Shown here: positions 16,030-22,751 of the stretch, piece after piece
Layout of the letters: every line of letters starts with the position of its first letter
Position numbering within the stretch: position 1 is the stretch's first letter
From: CAZZKE01 sp964655005
GTDB taxonomy: Bacteria > Pseudomonadota > Alphaproteobacteria > Rhodospirillales > JABHCV01
Direction: 5' to 3'
Assembly (NCBI GenBank): GCA_964655005.1
Contig: CAZZKE010000046.1
Span: 1 to 22,751, forward strand
Length of the DNA: 22,751 bases
Translations under genes and position numbers: made by a program
The notes under the pieces: generated by a model
The model's input: the letters and a program-made list of their open reading frames with translations, nothing else
Databases searched by the model: none
What the model was told of the DNA's origin: nothing

Positions 16030-17085
16030 TCAACCGACGGAACGGGCGGCGGCGCACATGTTGTTGAGTTTGGCCAGCGCCAGTTCACGACCCAGGATGC
16101 CGAGGCCGCAATCGGGCGCCGCGATCAACCGGTCGGAGTCGATATGGTTCAGGGCCGCGGTCAGCCGCCCGGCGATTTCCTCGATCGTTTCGACCTGGCT
16201 TTTAGCGATCGCGACGACCCCGAAAATAACCGTGGTACCGGCGAATTTTTCCAGCAACGACAGGTCGTTGTGGCGGTGTGCGTCCTCTATGGAAATAGCC
16301 TGTATGCTGGAACGGTCAATGGCGTCGGCCAGTTGGTCGTATGATTCCTTCGGCGCCTTGGCGTAGTCCGGATTGTCTATGGCGTCCGGATAGCCACAAC
16401 ACATATGCACCGTTCGAACCACCGACGGCGGGCAGTTATGAAACACCCGTTCCAGGTTGTCGAAGCCGAAATCCAGCGCCACCCCGGCCTTGCGTGCGAA
16501 CAGCGGTTCATCGACCTGTATATGGCGGCAGCCGGCCTCGGCCAGGGCCAGGACTTCGCTGTTCAGGGCCAAGGCCAGTTCGGCGCCGCGCGTTTTCTCG
16601 TCACCGTAATATTCATCGGCCAGGGTATCGCCGATGGTCATCGGCCCCGGCAAGGTAACCTTGAGCGGCCTGTCGGTGCAGCGCTGCGCCACCTTCCAGT
16701 CATGGGGCAGGAAATGGTCCCGCGCCGACAGCGGGCCGGTGATGGTCGGCAGCGTTGCCCGGTAGGCGCCCTCGCGCAGGACTTTTTCGGTTAACCGGGC
16801 AAAATCGATGCCGGCGATATGGCGGCAGTGATAGTGGATGTAGTTTTCCCGCCGGACTTCGCCATCGGTGGGGATATCGATGCCGGCGGCGGCCTGATCG
16901 GCCAGCACGTCGGCGGCGGCGCGGGCGAAGATGGCTTCGGCCTGATCGCCCATGCGGGCCAGTTCGTCCTCGTAGCGCCGGGTCGGCGAAGCCGTATCGG
17001 GGCCGTCATCGGCCTTGAACCAGTCTATGACGGGAACGTAATCGGGTTTCGGATAGGCGCCGATGGTGGTCGTTAACAGGGGCAT
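16030..17085 (-). CDS. Short MetE-like, cobalamin-independent zinc methyltransferase family protein
   Basis: A 351-residue protein related to the catalytic C-terminal half of cobalamin-independent methionine synthase; the full enzyme is about 750 residues. The zinc ligands are recognisable: H227 and C229 in TVHMCCG, E267 in SIEDAH and C326 in PDCGL. The VDEP motif (191-194) and the N-terminal TTTIGAYPKP are also typical. Such short proteins activate a thiol for alkyl transfer; they include core-MetE methionine synthases and epoxyalkane:coenzyme M transferase. The acceptor here is unknown. It starts 3 nt after the permease stop with a GAAGGAAT site, and ends 6 nt before ackA, so it is firmly in this operon. 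Annotating it simply as methionine synthase would be unsafe. Confidence 0.82.
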   Translation of the reverse strand: MPLLTTTIGAYPKPDYVPVIDWFKADDGPDTASPTRRYEDELARMGDQAEAIFARAAADVLADQAAAGIDIPTDGEVRRENYIHYHCRHIAGIDFARLTEKVLREGAYRATLPTITGPLSARDHFLPHDWKVAQRCTDRPLKVTLPGPMTIGDTLADEYYGDEKTRGAELALALNSEVLALAEAGCRHIQVDEPLFARKAGVALDFGFDNLERVFHNCPPSVVRTVHMCCGYPDAIDNPDYAKAPKESYDQLADAIDRSSIQAISIEDAHRHNDLSLLEKFAGTTVIFGVVAIAKSQVETIEEIAGRLTAALNHIDSDRLIAAPDCGLGILGRELALAKLNNMCAAARSVG

Positions 17086-17088
17086 GGG

Positions 17089-18417
17089 TTATTCCTTCGG
17101 TCCGGCCTTGTCCAGATTNNNNNNNNNNNNNNNNNNNNNNNNNNNNNNNNNNNNNNNNNNNNNNNNNNNNNNNNNNNNNNNNNNNNNNNNNNNNNNNNNN
17201 NNNNNNNNNNNNNNNNNNGGTCCGGCCTTGTCCAGATTGGTCGGTGCGAAAACACTGCCAAACGATCCCTTGCCGGGGCTTTGCAGGACCGAACCGGATG
17301 GCTGCGGGGCGATACTTTGGCCGGCCCCGAAGATGTCCGGCCCCTGCATCGCCTTTTCCCGTTCACGCTGGATTTGCCGTTGGCGGATCAGTTCTATTTG
17401 CCGTTGCTGAAGGGCGCGTTTCTGATCGCGGACCTGAACCTTGCAGGCCTCCGGGCTATAGACGTTGGCGAACCAGATAGTCGAAAAACCGCCGACCGCC
17501 ATGATCAGCAGGATGATGGCGGCGGGATTGCCACGCAGGAATTTCGGCAATTGAAATCCGCCGCCAACGGCGCCAACGGGGGCGCCGTTGGCCAGCGCCA
17601 GTTGCTTGCGCCGTTGATAGACTTCGTGGCCAAGGGCGCCGACCACGGTCAGTACGACGATGATGAAGGCCAGCGTCGAAATTGACGGGTTGATGCCATA
17701 CCGCACCTTCTGCGCCAGTTCGATGGTCAGCGTCGGATATTTGCCGAAAGTGAAGGTGGTGGTGTTGTAGTTTTCAAACGATGCCAGAAACGCCAGCACG
17801 GCGGCCGAGCCGATGGCCGGTTTCAGGAACGGCAGAAGAATCTTGCGGAATGCCTGGACGTTGGTTGCGCCCAGGTCCAGCGCCGCTTCCGTCAGGCCGG
17901 TGTCGAACCGTTGCAGGCGGGCCACGAACACCAACATGCAATAGGAGGCGATAAAGGTCGATTGGCCCAGGATGGTCAGGAAAATACCGTTATGCAGGAA
18001 ACTTTCGCCGCCGAAACCGAGCATGACGTTGATCCGGTCCCAGAACACCAGCGTCGAAATGCCCAGCACGACGCCGGGGATCAGGATCGGCGCGATCACC
18101 AGAGTGTAATAGGTGGCGCGAAGCTTCGGCCATATCTGGGTCAGCACCAGCGAGCCGGCCAACCCCATGACGACGGAAAGAACGACCGTGCCGAGCCCGA
18201 TAATCAGGCTGTTCTTGATGCCGTTAACAATACGCTTGTCGTTATACAGCACGTCGAACCATTCGAAGGTCAGGCATTCCCAGGGCATGGCGCGGGGAAA
18301 GCCCGGTGAATTGAAGCCGGTGATGCCCATGATGATCAGCGGCCCCAGCAGGTAGCCGAAAAATACCACCAGATAAAGCCCCAGGAACAGTTTCATCAGG
18401 AGGTTTTCGGACTTCAC
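17089..18417 (-). CDS. ABC transporter permease, PotC-type, with a long C-terminal extension (contains an assembly gap)
   Basis: The second inner-membrane permease of the polyamine-type importer. Residues 1 to about 268 form the usual PotC-like six-segment domain, with the EAA loop EAALDLGATNVQAFRKILLP near 178-197. An unusual tail follows: a Gly/Ala linker, a seventh hydrophobic segment (about 299-318), and a polar Gln/Arg/Glu-rich likely helical stretch (about 328-357), then a disordered end. The 100-N gap falls in the last codons and is flanked by a perfect 20-nt duplication. Removing gap plus one copy keeps the frame and gives 402 residues ending NLDKAGPKE. The start is a GTG at 18417 overlapping the upstream permease stop (GTGA); an ATG at codon 8 is an alternative. 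Confidence 0.85.
   Translation of the reverse strand: MKSENLLMKLFLGLYLVVFFGYLLGPLIIMGITGFNSPGFPRAMPWECLTFEWFDVLYNDKRIVNGIKNSLIIGLGTVVLSVVMGLAGSLVLTQIWPKLRATYYTLVIAPILIPGVVLGISTLVFWDRINVMLGFGGESFLHNGIFLTILGQSTFIASYCMLVFVARLQRFDTGLTEAALDLGATNVQAFRKILLPFLKPAIGSAAVLAFLASFENYNTTTFTFGKYPTLTIELAQKVRYGINPSISTLAFIIVVLTVVGALGHEVYQRRKQLALANGAPVGAVGGGFQLPKFLRGNPAAIILLIMAVGGFSTIWFANVYSPEACKVQVRDQKRALQQRQIELIRQRQIQREREKAMQGPDIFGAGQSIAPQPSGSVLQSPGKGSFGSVFAPTNLDKAGXXXXXXXXXXXXXXXXXXXXXXXXXXXXXXXXXXNLDKAGPKE
17119..17218. other. Assembly gap (100 N) near the 3' end of the PotC-type permease gene
   Basis: The 20 nt before the gap (17099-17118) are identical to the 20 nt after it (17219-17238). This is what two overlapping contig ends look like when joined with N instead of merged. 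Collapsing removes 120 nt, a multiple of three, and leaves the gene intact. The duplicated residues NLDKAG in the naive translation are therefore probably not real. Confidence 0.9.
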
Positions 18418-19343
18418 TTGCCGATATCCCCCATCTTGACCTTGAACACCCGCATCGCCGACAGCACGATGGCGATACAGACCAGCAGCAGAACAATGGC
18501 GTAGGCCGCCCCGCGCGGCCAGTTGCCGCCCTGGTTAAACCACTGATAAATAATTTGGGTAAACCACAGGGAAGATGGCCCGCCGAGAATTTGCGGCGCC
18601 GCCAAAGCCCCCGCCGTCAACATGAAGACCATGGTGCAGCCCGACGAAATACCGGGCTTGGCATAGGGGATGACGACGCGCCAGTGAATCCGCATCCACG
18701 ACGCGCCCATGTCGCGGGCGGCCTCGATCTGGTTGCGGTCCAGGCTTTCGATGACATTGTATATGGGGAAAATCATCAGCAGGATGTAGGCGTAGCCAAG
18801 ACCGGAATAGAGGGCGATGTTCGCGCGGATAAAATCAATCGGGTTGGAAATCATCCCCATTGACATCAGCAGTTCGTTAATCACGCCGCTGTCGCCAAAA
18901 ATAATCCGGAAGGCGAAGGCGCGCAGGATTTCGTTGATCCAGTACGGAATAATCAGCAGCAGCACCAGGACCCGGACGAAGCCGCCGCCTTTCGTTTGCC
19001 CCAGGTAGTAGGCCAGCGGGTAGCACAACACCAGATCCAGCAGGGTGACGAACAGGGCGGCCAGCAGGGTGCGTACGAAGACGCCCAGATCGACCGCGTT
19101 GTAAGACGAATTGGCCCCCGGCGCACCCAGCACCAGGAACTTGTAGTGTTCCAGCGTATAGGTGTCCTTGGGGCCGCCCATTTCCGGCGGCGGCAGGTGA
19201 TGACGGAAGGAAAAGTCCAGCATGGAAAGTTGCGGCAGGACAATCAGGATTAATATCCAGAAGCCGACGGCGAGCAGCAGGTACAACCCCAGCGCCAGGC
19301 CATTGCGCTCAAAAAATTCACCCATGAAGCCGGTGCGTTTCAT
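18414..19343 (-). CDS. ABC transporter permease, PotB-type
   Basis: An inner-membrane permease of 309 residues for a spermidine/putrescine-type importer. Hydrophobic segment one (about 15-38) is followed by a large periplasmic loop (SFRHHLPPPEMGGPKDTYTLEHYKF) and five more segments. The EAA loop reads EAARDMGASWMRIHWRVVIPYAKPG, which contacts the ATPase. It begins 2 nt after the ATPase stop and its TGA overlaps the next permease's GTG start, so the three are one transcriptional unit. The ligand cannot be told from the permease. Confidence 0.9.
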   Translation of the reverse strand: MKRTGFMGEFFERNGLALGLYLLLAVGFWILILIVLPQLSMLDFSFRHHLPPPEMGGPKDTYTLEHYKFLVLGAPGANSSYNAVDLGVFVRTLLAALFVTLLDLVLCYPLAYYLGQTKGGGFVRVLVLLLIIPYWINEILRAFAFRIIFGDSGVINELLMSMGMISNPIDFIRANIALYSGLGYAYILLMIFPIYNVIESLDRNQIEAARDMGASWMRIHWRVVIPYAKPGISSGCTMVFMLTAGALAAPQILGGPSSLWFTQIIYQWFNQGGNWPRGAAYAIVLLLVCIAIVLSAMRVFKVKMGDIGK

Positions 19344-19345
19344 CG

Positions 19346-20458
19346 CTATTCGCTCGCCAGTTCGCCGTCGGGCAGGACAATCGCCTGTTTCGGATCGTAT
19401 TGCAGGGTCAAATCCTTGCCCATTGACGATTCCCGGACGGTGCCCTTGTTGACCAGCGACATTTTGATTTGCTTGTTGTTGTCGCCTTCCAGGAAAACAT
19501 TGTAGGTCTGGCCTTCGAATTCCTCGTTAGTGACCATGGCCCGGAACCGGCTGCCGGTTGCGGCCCCGGCGGCGGCGATGTTCAGGGCCTCCGGCCGGAC
19601 AAAGATCATCGCCTCGTCGCCCACTTTCAGGCTGTCCCTGGCGGCGGAAGCGACGCGCGCGCTTAAATCGCCGGTGCGGTTGGTGGCGACCATGGCGATA
19701 CCGTTCTCTATGGCCTTGACTTTACCCCGGAAAACATTGTTTTCGCCAACGAAGGAAGCGACGAACGCGGTCGCCGGATCGTCATATATGGCCTGACTGT
19801 CGGCGATTTGATCGATGATGCCGTGGCGCATGACCGCGACATTGTCGGACATGGTCAGGGCTTCGCCCTGATCGTGAGTTATGTATATAAAGGTAATGCC
19901 GACGCGTTGCTGAATCTGGCGCAATTCGGTGCGCATGTGCTGGCGTAATTTCAAGTCAAGCGCCGATAGGGGCTCATCAAGCAGCAGTACATCCGGTTCG
20001 GCGCACAGTGCGCGGGCGATGGCGACCCGCTGTTTCTGGCCACCGGATAATTCCGAAGGCAGCTTGTCGCCCTGTCCGGTCAGCGCGATCATTTCCAGTA
20101 ATTCGTCGGCGCGTTTGCGCCGGCCGGCCGCGCCAATTCCCTGTACTTCAAGGGAGAAAGCGATGTTTTCCCATACCTTCATCAGCGGGAACAGGGCCAG
20201 GTTCTGGAAAATCAGCGCCGTCGGCCGCTTGTTCGGGCCGATCCCGGCCATGTCCCTGCCGCCGATCAGGACCTTGCCTTCGCTGGGATTCAAAAAACCG
20301 GAAACGGCCCTTAGTATTGTCGTCTTGCCGCAGCCCGAAGGACCCAGAAATGAAAAAAAACTACCCCCCTCGATGCTGGCGTTGGCTTCGCGCACCGCGA
20401 CGAAATCTCCGAACCTGATCCATACGTCCTGAAGCTGGACAGCCACGCCTTCGCTCAT
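19346..20458 (-). CDS. ABC transporter ATPase, PotA-type
   Basis: A 370-residue cytoplasmic ATPase of the polyamine-type importer family. Walker A is GPSGCGKTT (39-47), the Q-loop is Q85 in LIFQNLALFP, the signature is LSGGQ (137-141), Walker B is VLLLDEP (157-163) and the H-loop is in TFIYITHDQGEA. The last roughly 90 residues form a TOBE-type regulatory domain (MIFVRPEALNIA...). I start at the ATG at 20458 (MSEGVAVQLQDVWIRFG), preceded by an AGGGGGG site. The open frame runs to 20803 but that part overlaps the binding-protein gene and has no family similarity, so I reject it. It lies 67 nt after the binding-protein gene, with a hairpin between. Confidence 0.92.
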   Translation of the reverse strand: MSEGVAVQLQDVWIRFGDFVAVREANASIEGGSFFSFLGPSGCGKTTILRAVSGFLNPSEGKVLIGGRDMAGIGPNKRPTALIFQNLALFPLMKVWENIAFSLEVQGIGAAGRRKRADELLEMIALTGQGDKLPSELSGGQKQRVAIARALCAEPDVLLLDEPLSALDLKLRQHMRTELRQIQQRVGITFIYITHDQGEALTMSDNVAVMRHGIIDQIADSQAIYDDPATAFVASFVGENNVFRGKVKAIENGIAMVATNRTGDLSARVASAARDSLKVGDEAMIFVRPEALNIAAAGAATGSRFRAMVTNEEFEGQTYNVFLEGDNNKQIKMSLVNKGTVRESSMGKDLTLQYDPKQAIVLPDGELASE

Positions 20459-20481
20459 GTTACCCCCCCTAACGTAAACGA

Positions 20482-20513
20482 CTTCCCCGGGCGCCAGATG
20501 GCGTCCGGGGAAG
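20482..20513 (-). other. Strong stem-loop between the binding-protein and ATPase genes
   Basis: Arms of 14 nt (20482-20495 and 20500-20513) pair with one mismatch across a 4-nt loop. On the minus-strand transcript no T-run follows, so it is not a classical terminator. It probably stabilises the 3' end of the binding-protein message or partly blocks read-through, giving more binding protein than transporter. Confidence 0.65.
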
Positions 20514-20525
20514 GGTTCAGAGTCT

Positions 20526-21698
20526 TTAAGCGCTCTTGAACTTGTTTTCGTATTCGGTGCGAACGGCGCCGTACCACGGAGCCTGTGGCGGCCACGGGTT
20601 GAGGTTGGCCAGCGAATCGCCCGGATAGGCATCGGCGAAGTTCTTCTTGTAAGTGGCGCCGGCGAACTTGTCGGCGCCCAGAACCGGCGAGTTATAGCCG
20701 TGTGAGTCGATCGCCTTGCCGGCGTTTTTGGGATCGTAGGCAAATTTGATGAATTCGTATATTTCATCAATGTTCTTGGCCCCAATCGGCATCGCCATGC
20801 CATCGACCCAGGCCATGGCCCCTTCTTTCGGGGCCTGGTACATGACCGGTTCCCCGGCGCTTTTAAGGGCCAGCGGCGGGCCGTCCCAGGTTTGGCCGAC
20901 GATGACGCCTTCGTTCAGCAACGCGTTTTTCTGGGTGTCGGCATCGTTCCACAAAATCTTGATGTTCTTCTTGCGCGCGATGCACCACGACGTAACCTTG
21001 TCCCAGATCGGCCGCATGTCGCCTTCGGACTTGTAGGCTTTCCACATGTCGCCGGGATTCAACTCGCCGATGGTTTCCATGTACAGCCCGGCGCACAGCA
21101 TCATCGAATGCGGACGGCCCATGGTCTTGCCGGCGTTTTCATCCGCCCACACGTCGCCATAGCTGGGGGCGTCGCCCGTTGGAGTCCATTTATCGGTACG
21201 CCAGGCAATGCCTTCGGTGCCCCATATGTGCGGCAGCCAGTGCGAACCCTTGCCCTTGAAATTCCAGTCGACCTTACCGATCTTGCTCATCGCCGGGTTG
21301 ACTTTGTCCAGCGGTACGCGGCTCATGTCGAACGGCTGCAACAGCTCCAGCGGTCCCCATTCCAGGCCCTGGTTGTTGGTCGGGGAAACGATATCGAAAC
21401 CCTGGCCCTTGTTGGCCTTCATCTTGTTGATGATTTCTTCGTTCGAGCCGATACCGGTATAGTTGATTTTAATGCCCGTGCTCTTGGCGAAATCGGCGAT
21501 GAACTGATCCGGCAAATAGTCCGACCACATCAGGATATTGATTTCGCCGGCGGCCATGGCGTTCTTGATAAATACCGGTGCCGCTAGCGCCCCGGCGCCG
21601 ATCACGGCGGCGCCCTTGACCACGGAACGGCGGCTGACGGCGTTGGCGACGGGAAGGGTCGCTTCCGTCACCGGTTGTGTTCTGGTCTTTTTAGTCAT
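20526..21698 (-). CDS. Tat-exported polyamine-type ABC substrate-binding protein (PotD-like)
   Basis: The first gene of the minus-strand operon encodes a 390-residue periplasmic binding protein. The N-terminus carries a twin-arginine signal, SRRSVVKGAAVIGAGALAAPV (arginines 23-24), with likely cleavage near residue 49 in NAMAA. The mature start GEINILMWSDYLPDQFIADFAKSTGIKIN is typical of PotD/PotF-like proteins. Tat export implies folding in the cytoplasm before transport. The binding-site residues of true polyamine binders cannot be checked by eye, and the operon partners (MetE-like, AckA) do not suggest polyamines. A different cationic or zwitterionic ligand is possible. The ATG at 21698 has GGGAG 11 nt upstream and a TATAAT box further up. 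Confidence 0.87.
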   Translation of the reverse strand: MTKKTRTQPVTEATLPVANAVSRRSVVKGAAVIGAGALAAPVFIKNAMAAGEINILMWSDYLPDQFIADFAKSTGIKINYTGIGSNEEIINKMKANKGQGFDIVSPTNNQGLEWGPLELLQPFDMSRVPLDKVNPAMSKIGKVDWNFKGKGSHWLPHIWGTEGIAWRTDKWTPTGDAPSYGDVWADENAGKTMGRPHSMMLCAGLYMETIGELNPGDMWKAYKSEGDMRPIWDKVTSWCIARKKNIKILWNDADTQKNALLNEGVIVGQTWDGPPLALKSAGEPVMYQAPKEGAMAWVDGMAMPIGAKNIDEIYEFIKFAYDPKNAGKAIDSHGYNSPVLGADKFAGATYKKNFADAYPGDSLANLNPWPPQAPWYGAVRTEYENKFKSA

Positions 21699-21724
21699 TT
21701 TTCAGATATCTCCCTAGGGTGTTG

Positions 21725-21730
21725 ATTATA
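21725..21730 (-). promoter_or_regulatory. Consensus -10 box (TATAAT) upstream of the PotD-like gene
   Basis: On the minus strand TATAAT matches the -10 consensus fully, with 26 nt between it and the ATG at 21698, leaving a leader of about 20 nt. The hexamer 17 nt further upstream (GACTAT) is a poor -35, so an activator may be needed. Confidence 0.4.
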
Positions 21731-21812
21731 ATTTTCTGTCGCCTCGGATAGTCTGGTCCAATTGACCGGCGCTCGTCAACTAATGCCCTGCTACGGGTAG
21801 TCCGCAATTATG

Positions 21813-21822
21813 ACGGTACCGT
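21813..21822. promoter_or_regulatory. Palindrome ACGGTACCGT, candidate operator
   Basis: A perfect 10-bp palindrome lies about 85 nt upstream of the TATAAT box of the minus-strand operon. GACGG occurs at both 21812-21816 and 21823-21827. It differs from the CAATC/GATTG sites, so a different regulator would be involved if it is functional. Confidence 0.25.
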
Positions 21823-22052
21823 GACGGATAAGTGACAGAGGCATGAATACTTTACCACGAAGGCGATTTCCCCGCTCCTGCTCCTGTTTAACACATAACG
21901 CTTGCAAACGGGGCAGGTCTAGGCAAGGGCCAGTTTTGCCGGAACAACTGGGCCAGATTATGATTTGGTAGCAAGGATTATCGGTTTGCGACCGATGGCG
22001 GTGCGCGCCGGGCGCCGCTGTTTGGCGTAAATTGTCGGAAAATAGTGTAAAT

Positions 22053-22751
22053 TTAGGCCGATGCCTTGCGTTTCCTGCGCCAGCCGATCAGGCCCATGAC
22101 CGCCAGCCCGGTGCCGTACAGCGGCAGCGCGGCGGGCAGGGGGACGACGGAAAGCGCCGAGCCGCTAAAGCCGGCGACGGAAAATTCGTCGCCGCCCAGT
22201 CCGGTCGATCTGAAGCGGATGCTGTTGACCACGATCCCCTCGCCGGGTGTTCCGAAAGCGCCGTAATAGCCGCCGTTGTTATCCTGGGTGGTCAAATTAT
22301 TGCCGCTTTGGAAGGCATATTCACTGCCCAGACCGACGCCATCGAGGTACAACTGGACCAGGGCGGTCTCGGAATCGCCGTTCGAGGGCCCGTCGTTCCG
22401 GTTATCAAACAGGTCGGTCAGGAACACGCCCAGCAGCAACACCCGGTCGGTAAACTCGACGGTCATGAATTCGGTGCGATCAATTTCATCGTTTTCGCCG
22501 CCGCGAACGCCGTAACCGTCGCCGTCGTTGGGGTTCCACCACAGTGATCCGGGATTGTTGAGACCATCCCAGGCGGTAACGGTGGCGTCTACCGTGCTGC
22601 CATACACCGAACGCGTAATCGTATGATTGCCGCTGCCGCTTCCCCAGACGGTTCCATCACGAAAATCGACATCTATGAAGTTCGGATCCGATATGCCGAT
22701 AACGCCGACGTGCATGTTGGCGTCCTGACTGGTCACGAACGCGGCCCCGGC
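22053..22751 (-). CDS. VPLPA-CTERM (PEP-CTERM-like) sorting-domain protein, N-terminus beyond the window
   Basis: A secreted or surface protein, partial. The C-terminus has the three-part sorting signal: VPLPAALPLYGTGLA, a hydrophobic segment ending MGLIGW, and the basic tail RRKRKASA. This is the VPLPA variant of PEP-CTERM, processed by an exosortase. The remaining 200 residues are Gly/Asn/Asp-rich and beta-like (DGDGYGVRGGENDEIDRTEFMTVEF...), resembling extracellular PEP-CTERM proteins of unknown function. A GTG at 22736 opens the visible frame, but the frame continues upstream to the edge (AGAAFVTSQD), which looks like a signal-peptide cleavage region. The true start therefore lies outside the window. 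No exosortase gene is seen here. Confidence 0.8.
   Translation of the reverse strand, partial: AGAAFVTSQDANMHVGVIGISDPNFIDVDFRDGTVWGSGSGNHTITRSVYGSTVDATVTAWDGLNNPGSLWWNPNDGDGYGVRGGENDEIDRTEFMTVEFTDRVLLLGVFLTDLFDNRNDGPSNGDSETALVQLYLDGVGLGSEYAFQSGNNLTTQDNNGGYYGAFGTPGEGIVVNSIRFRSTGLGGDEFSVAGFSGSALSVVPLPAALPLYGTGLAVMGLIGWRRKRKASA

Larger units (their letters stand above)
21699..22052. other. Intergenic region (354 nt) with promoter-like and palindromic elements
   Basis: No convincing gene is seen on either strand. It holds the probable promoter of the minus-strand operon (TATAAT at 21730-21725), a perfect palindrome ACGGTACCGT at 21813-21822 with flanking GACGG direct repeats, a TTGCAA at 21902-21907, an imperfect hairpin CCAGTT...AACTGG (21930-21951), and a 6-bp stem ATCGGT-ttgcg-ACCGAT (21980-21996). 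Near the end of the VPLPA-CTERM gene, GTAAATT recurs 20 bp apart (22027 and 22047). I see no clear terminator for that gene. Confidence 0.6.

Noticed and set aside
19241..19252. CAATCAGGATTA, similar to the CAATC-NN-GATTG sites
   Set aside because: It lies inside the PotB-type coding sequence and one half-site base is different; most likely chance.
20459..20803. N-terminal extension of the PotA-type ATPase
   Set aside because: It overlaps the binding-protein gene and has shadow-like composition; the ATPase domain starts at MSEGVAVQLQ with its own ribosome binding site.
21928..21952. Hairpin CCAGTT...AACTGG as a terminator for the VPLPA-CTERM gene
   Set aside because: It is about 100 nt from the stop, has a 10-nt loop and no T-run on either strand.

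Overview
The window looks like a draft scaffold from a GC-rich alphaproteobacterium, probably Rhodospirillales-like or a marine relative. The evidence is the dense gene packing with many 1-4 nt overlaps, a FecR/RTX-type secreted protein, a LuxR-type regulator, a VPLPA-CTERM surface protein and the style of the ABC transporters. This placement is an inference. There are two 100-N scaffold gaps (1608-1707 and 17119-17218). I see no rRNA, tRNA, CRISPR array, transposase or integrase.

Layout. 97-3815 (+) is one large FecR-domain plus RTX-like protein, split by the first gap. 3812-4708 (-) is a PHP-domain metallohydrolase. 4798-6512 (+) is a pair: an AstE/AspA-type deacylase of the EutE/DoeB kind and an Sfp-type phosphopantetheinyl transferase. 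6635-8428 (+) is xsc, sulfoacetaldehyde acetyltransferase. 8425-9123 (-) is a LuxR-type regulator with an intact acyl-homoserine-lactone pocket. 9239-14854 (+) is a five-gene branched-chain-amino-acid-type (Liv) ABC operon whose last gene fuses the LivM permease to an alpha/beta-hydrolase. 14833-21698 (-) is a six-gene operon: a polyamine-type (Pot) ABC transporter with a Tat-exported binding protein, a short MetE-like zinc methyltransferase and acetate kinase. 22053-22751 (-) is a VPLPA-CTERM protein cut by the window end.

How the genes may work together. Xsc turns sulfoacetaldehyde plus phosphate into acetyl phosphate and sulfite. Acetate kinase can turn acetyl phosphate into acetate and ATP. 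Two complete importers lie between and beside them, so I read 6.6-21.7 kb as a candidate C2-sulfonate or sulfonate-conjugate uptake and dissimilation locus. No gene that makes sulfoacetaldehyde (taurine, isethionate or sulfoacetate enzymes) is in the window. The permease-hydrolase fusion is therefore the most interesting lead: it may cleave an imported conjugate at the cytoplasmic mouth of the transporter. The same CAATC-NN-GATTG inverted repeat lies about 105-110 nt upstream of both xsc and the Liv operon (and just upstream of luxR), which suggests one shared regulator, possibly the LuxR protein.

Both N gaps have identical sequence on their two sides. Collapsing the duplicated flank restores one clean reading frame in each affected gene, so they are probably unmerged contig overlaps rather than missing DNA.
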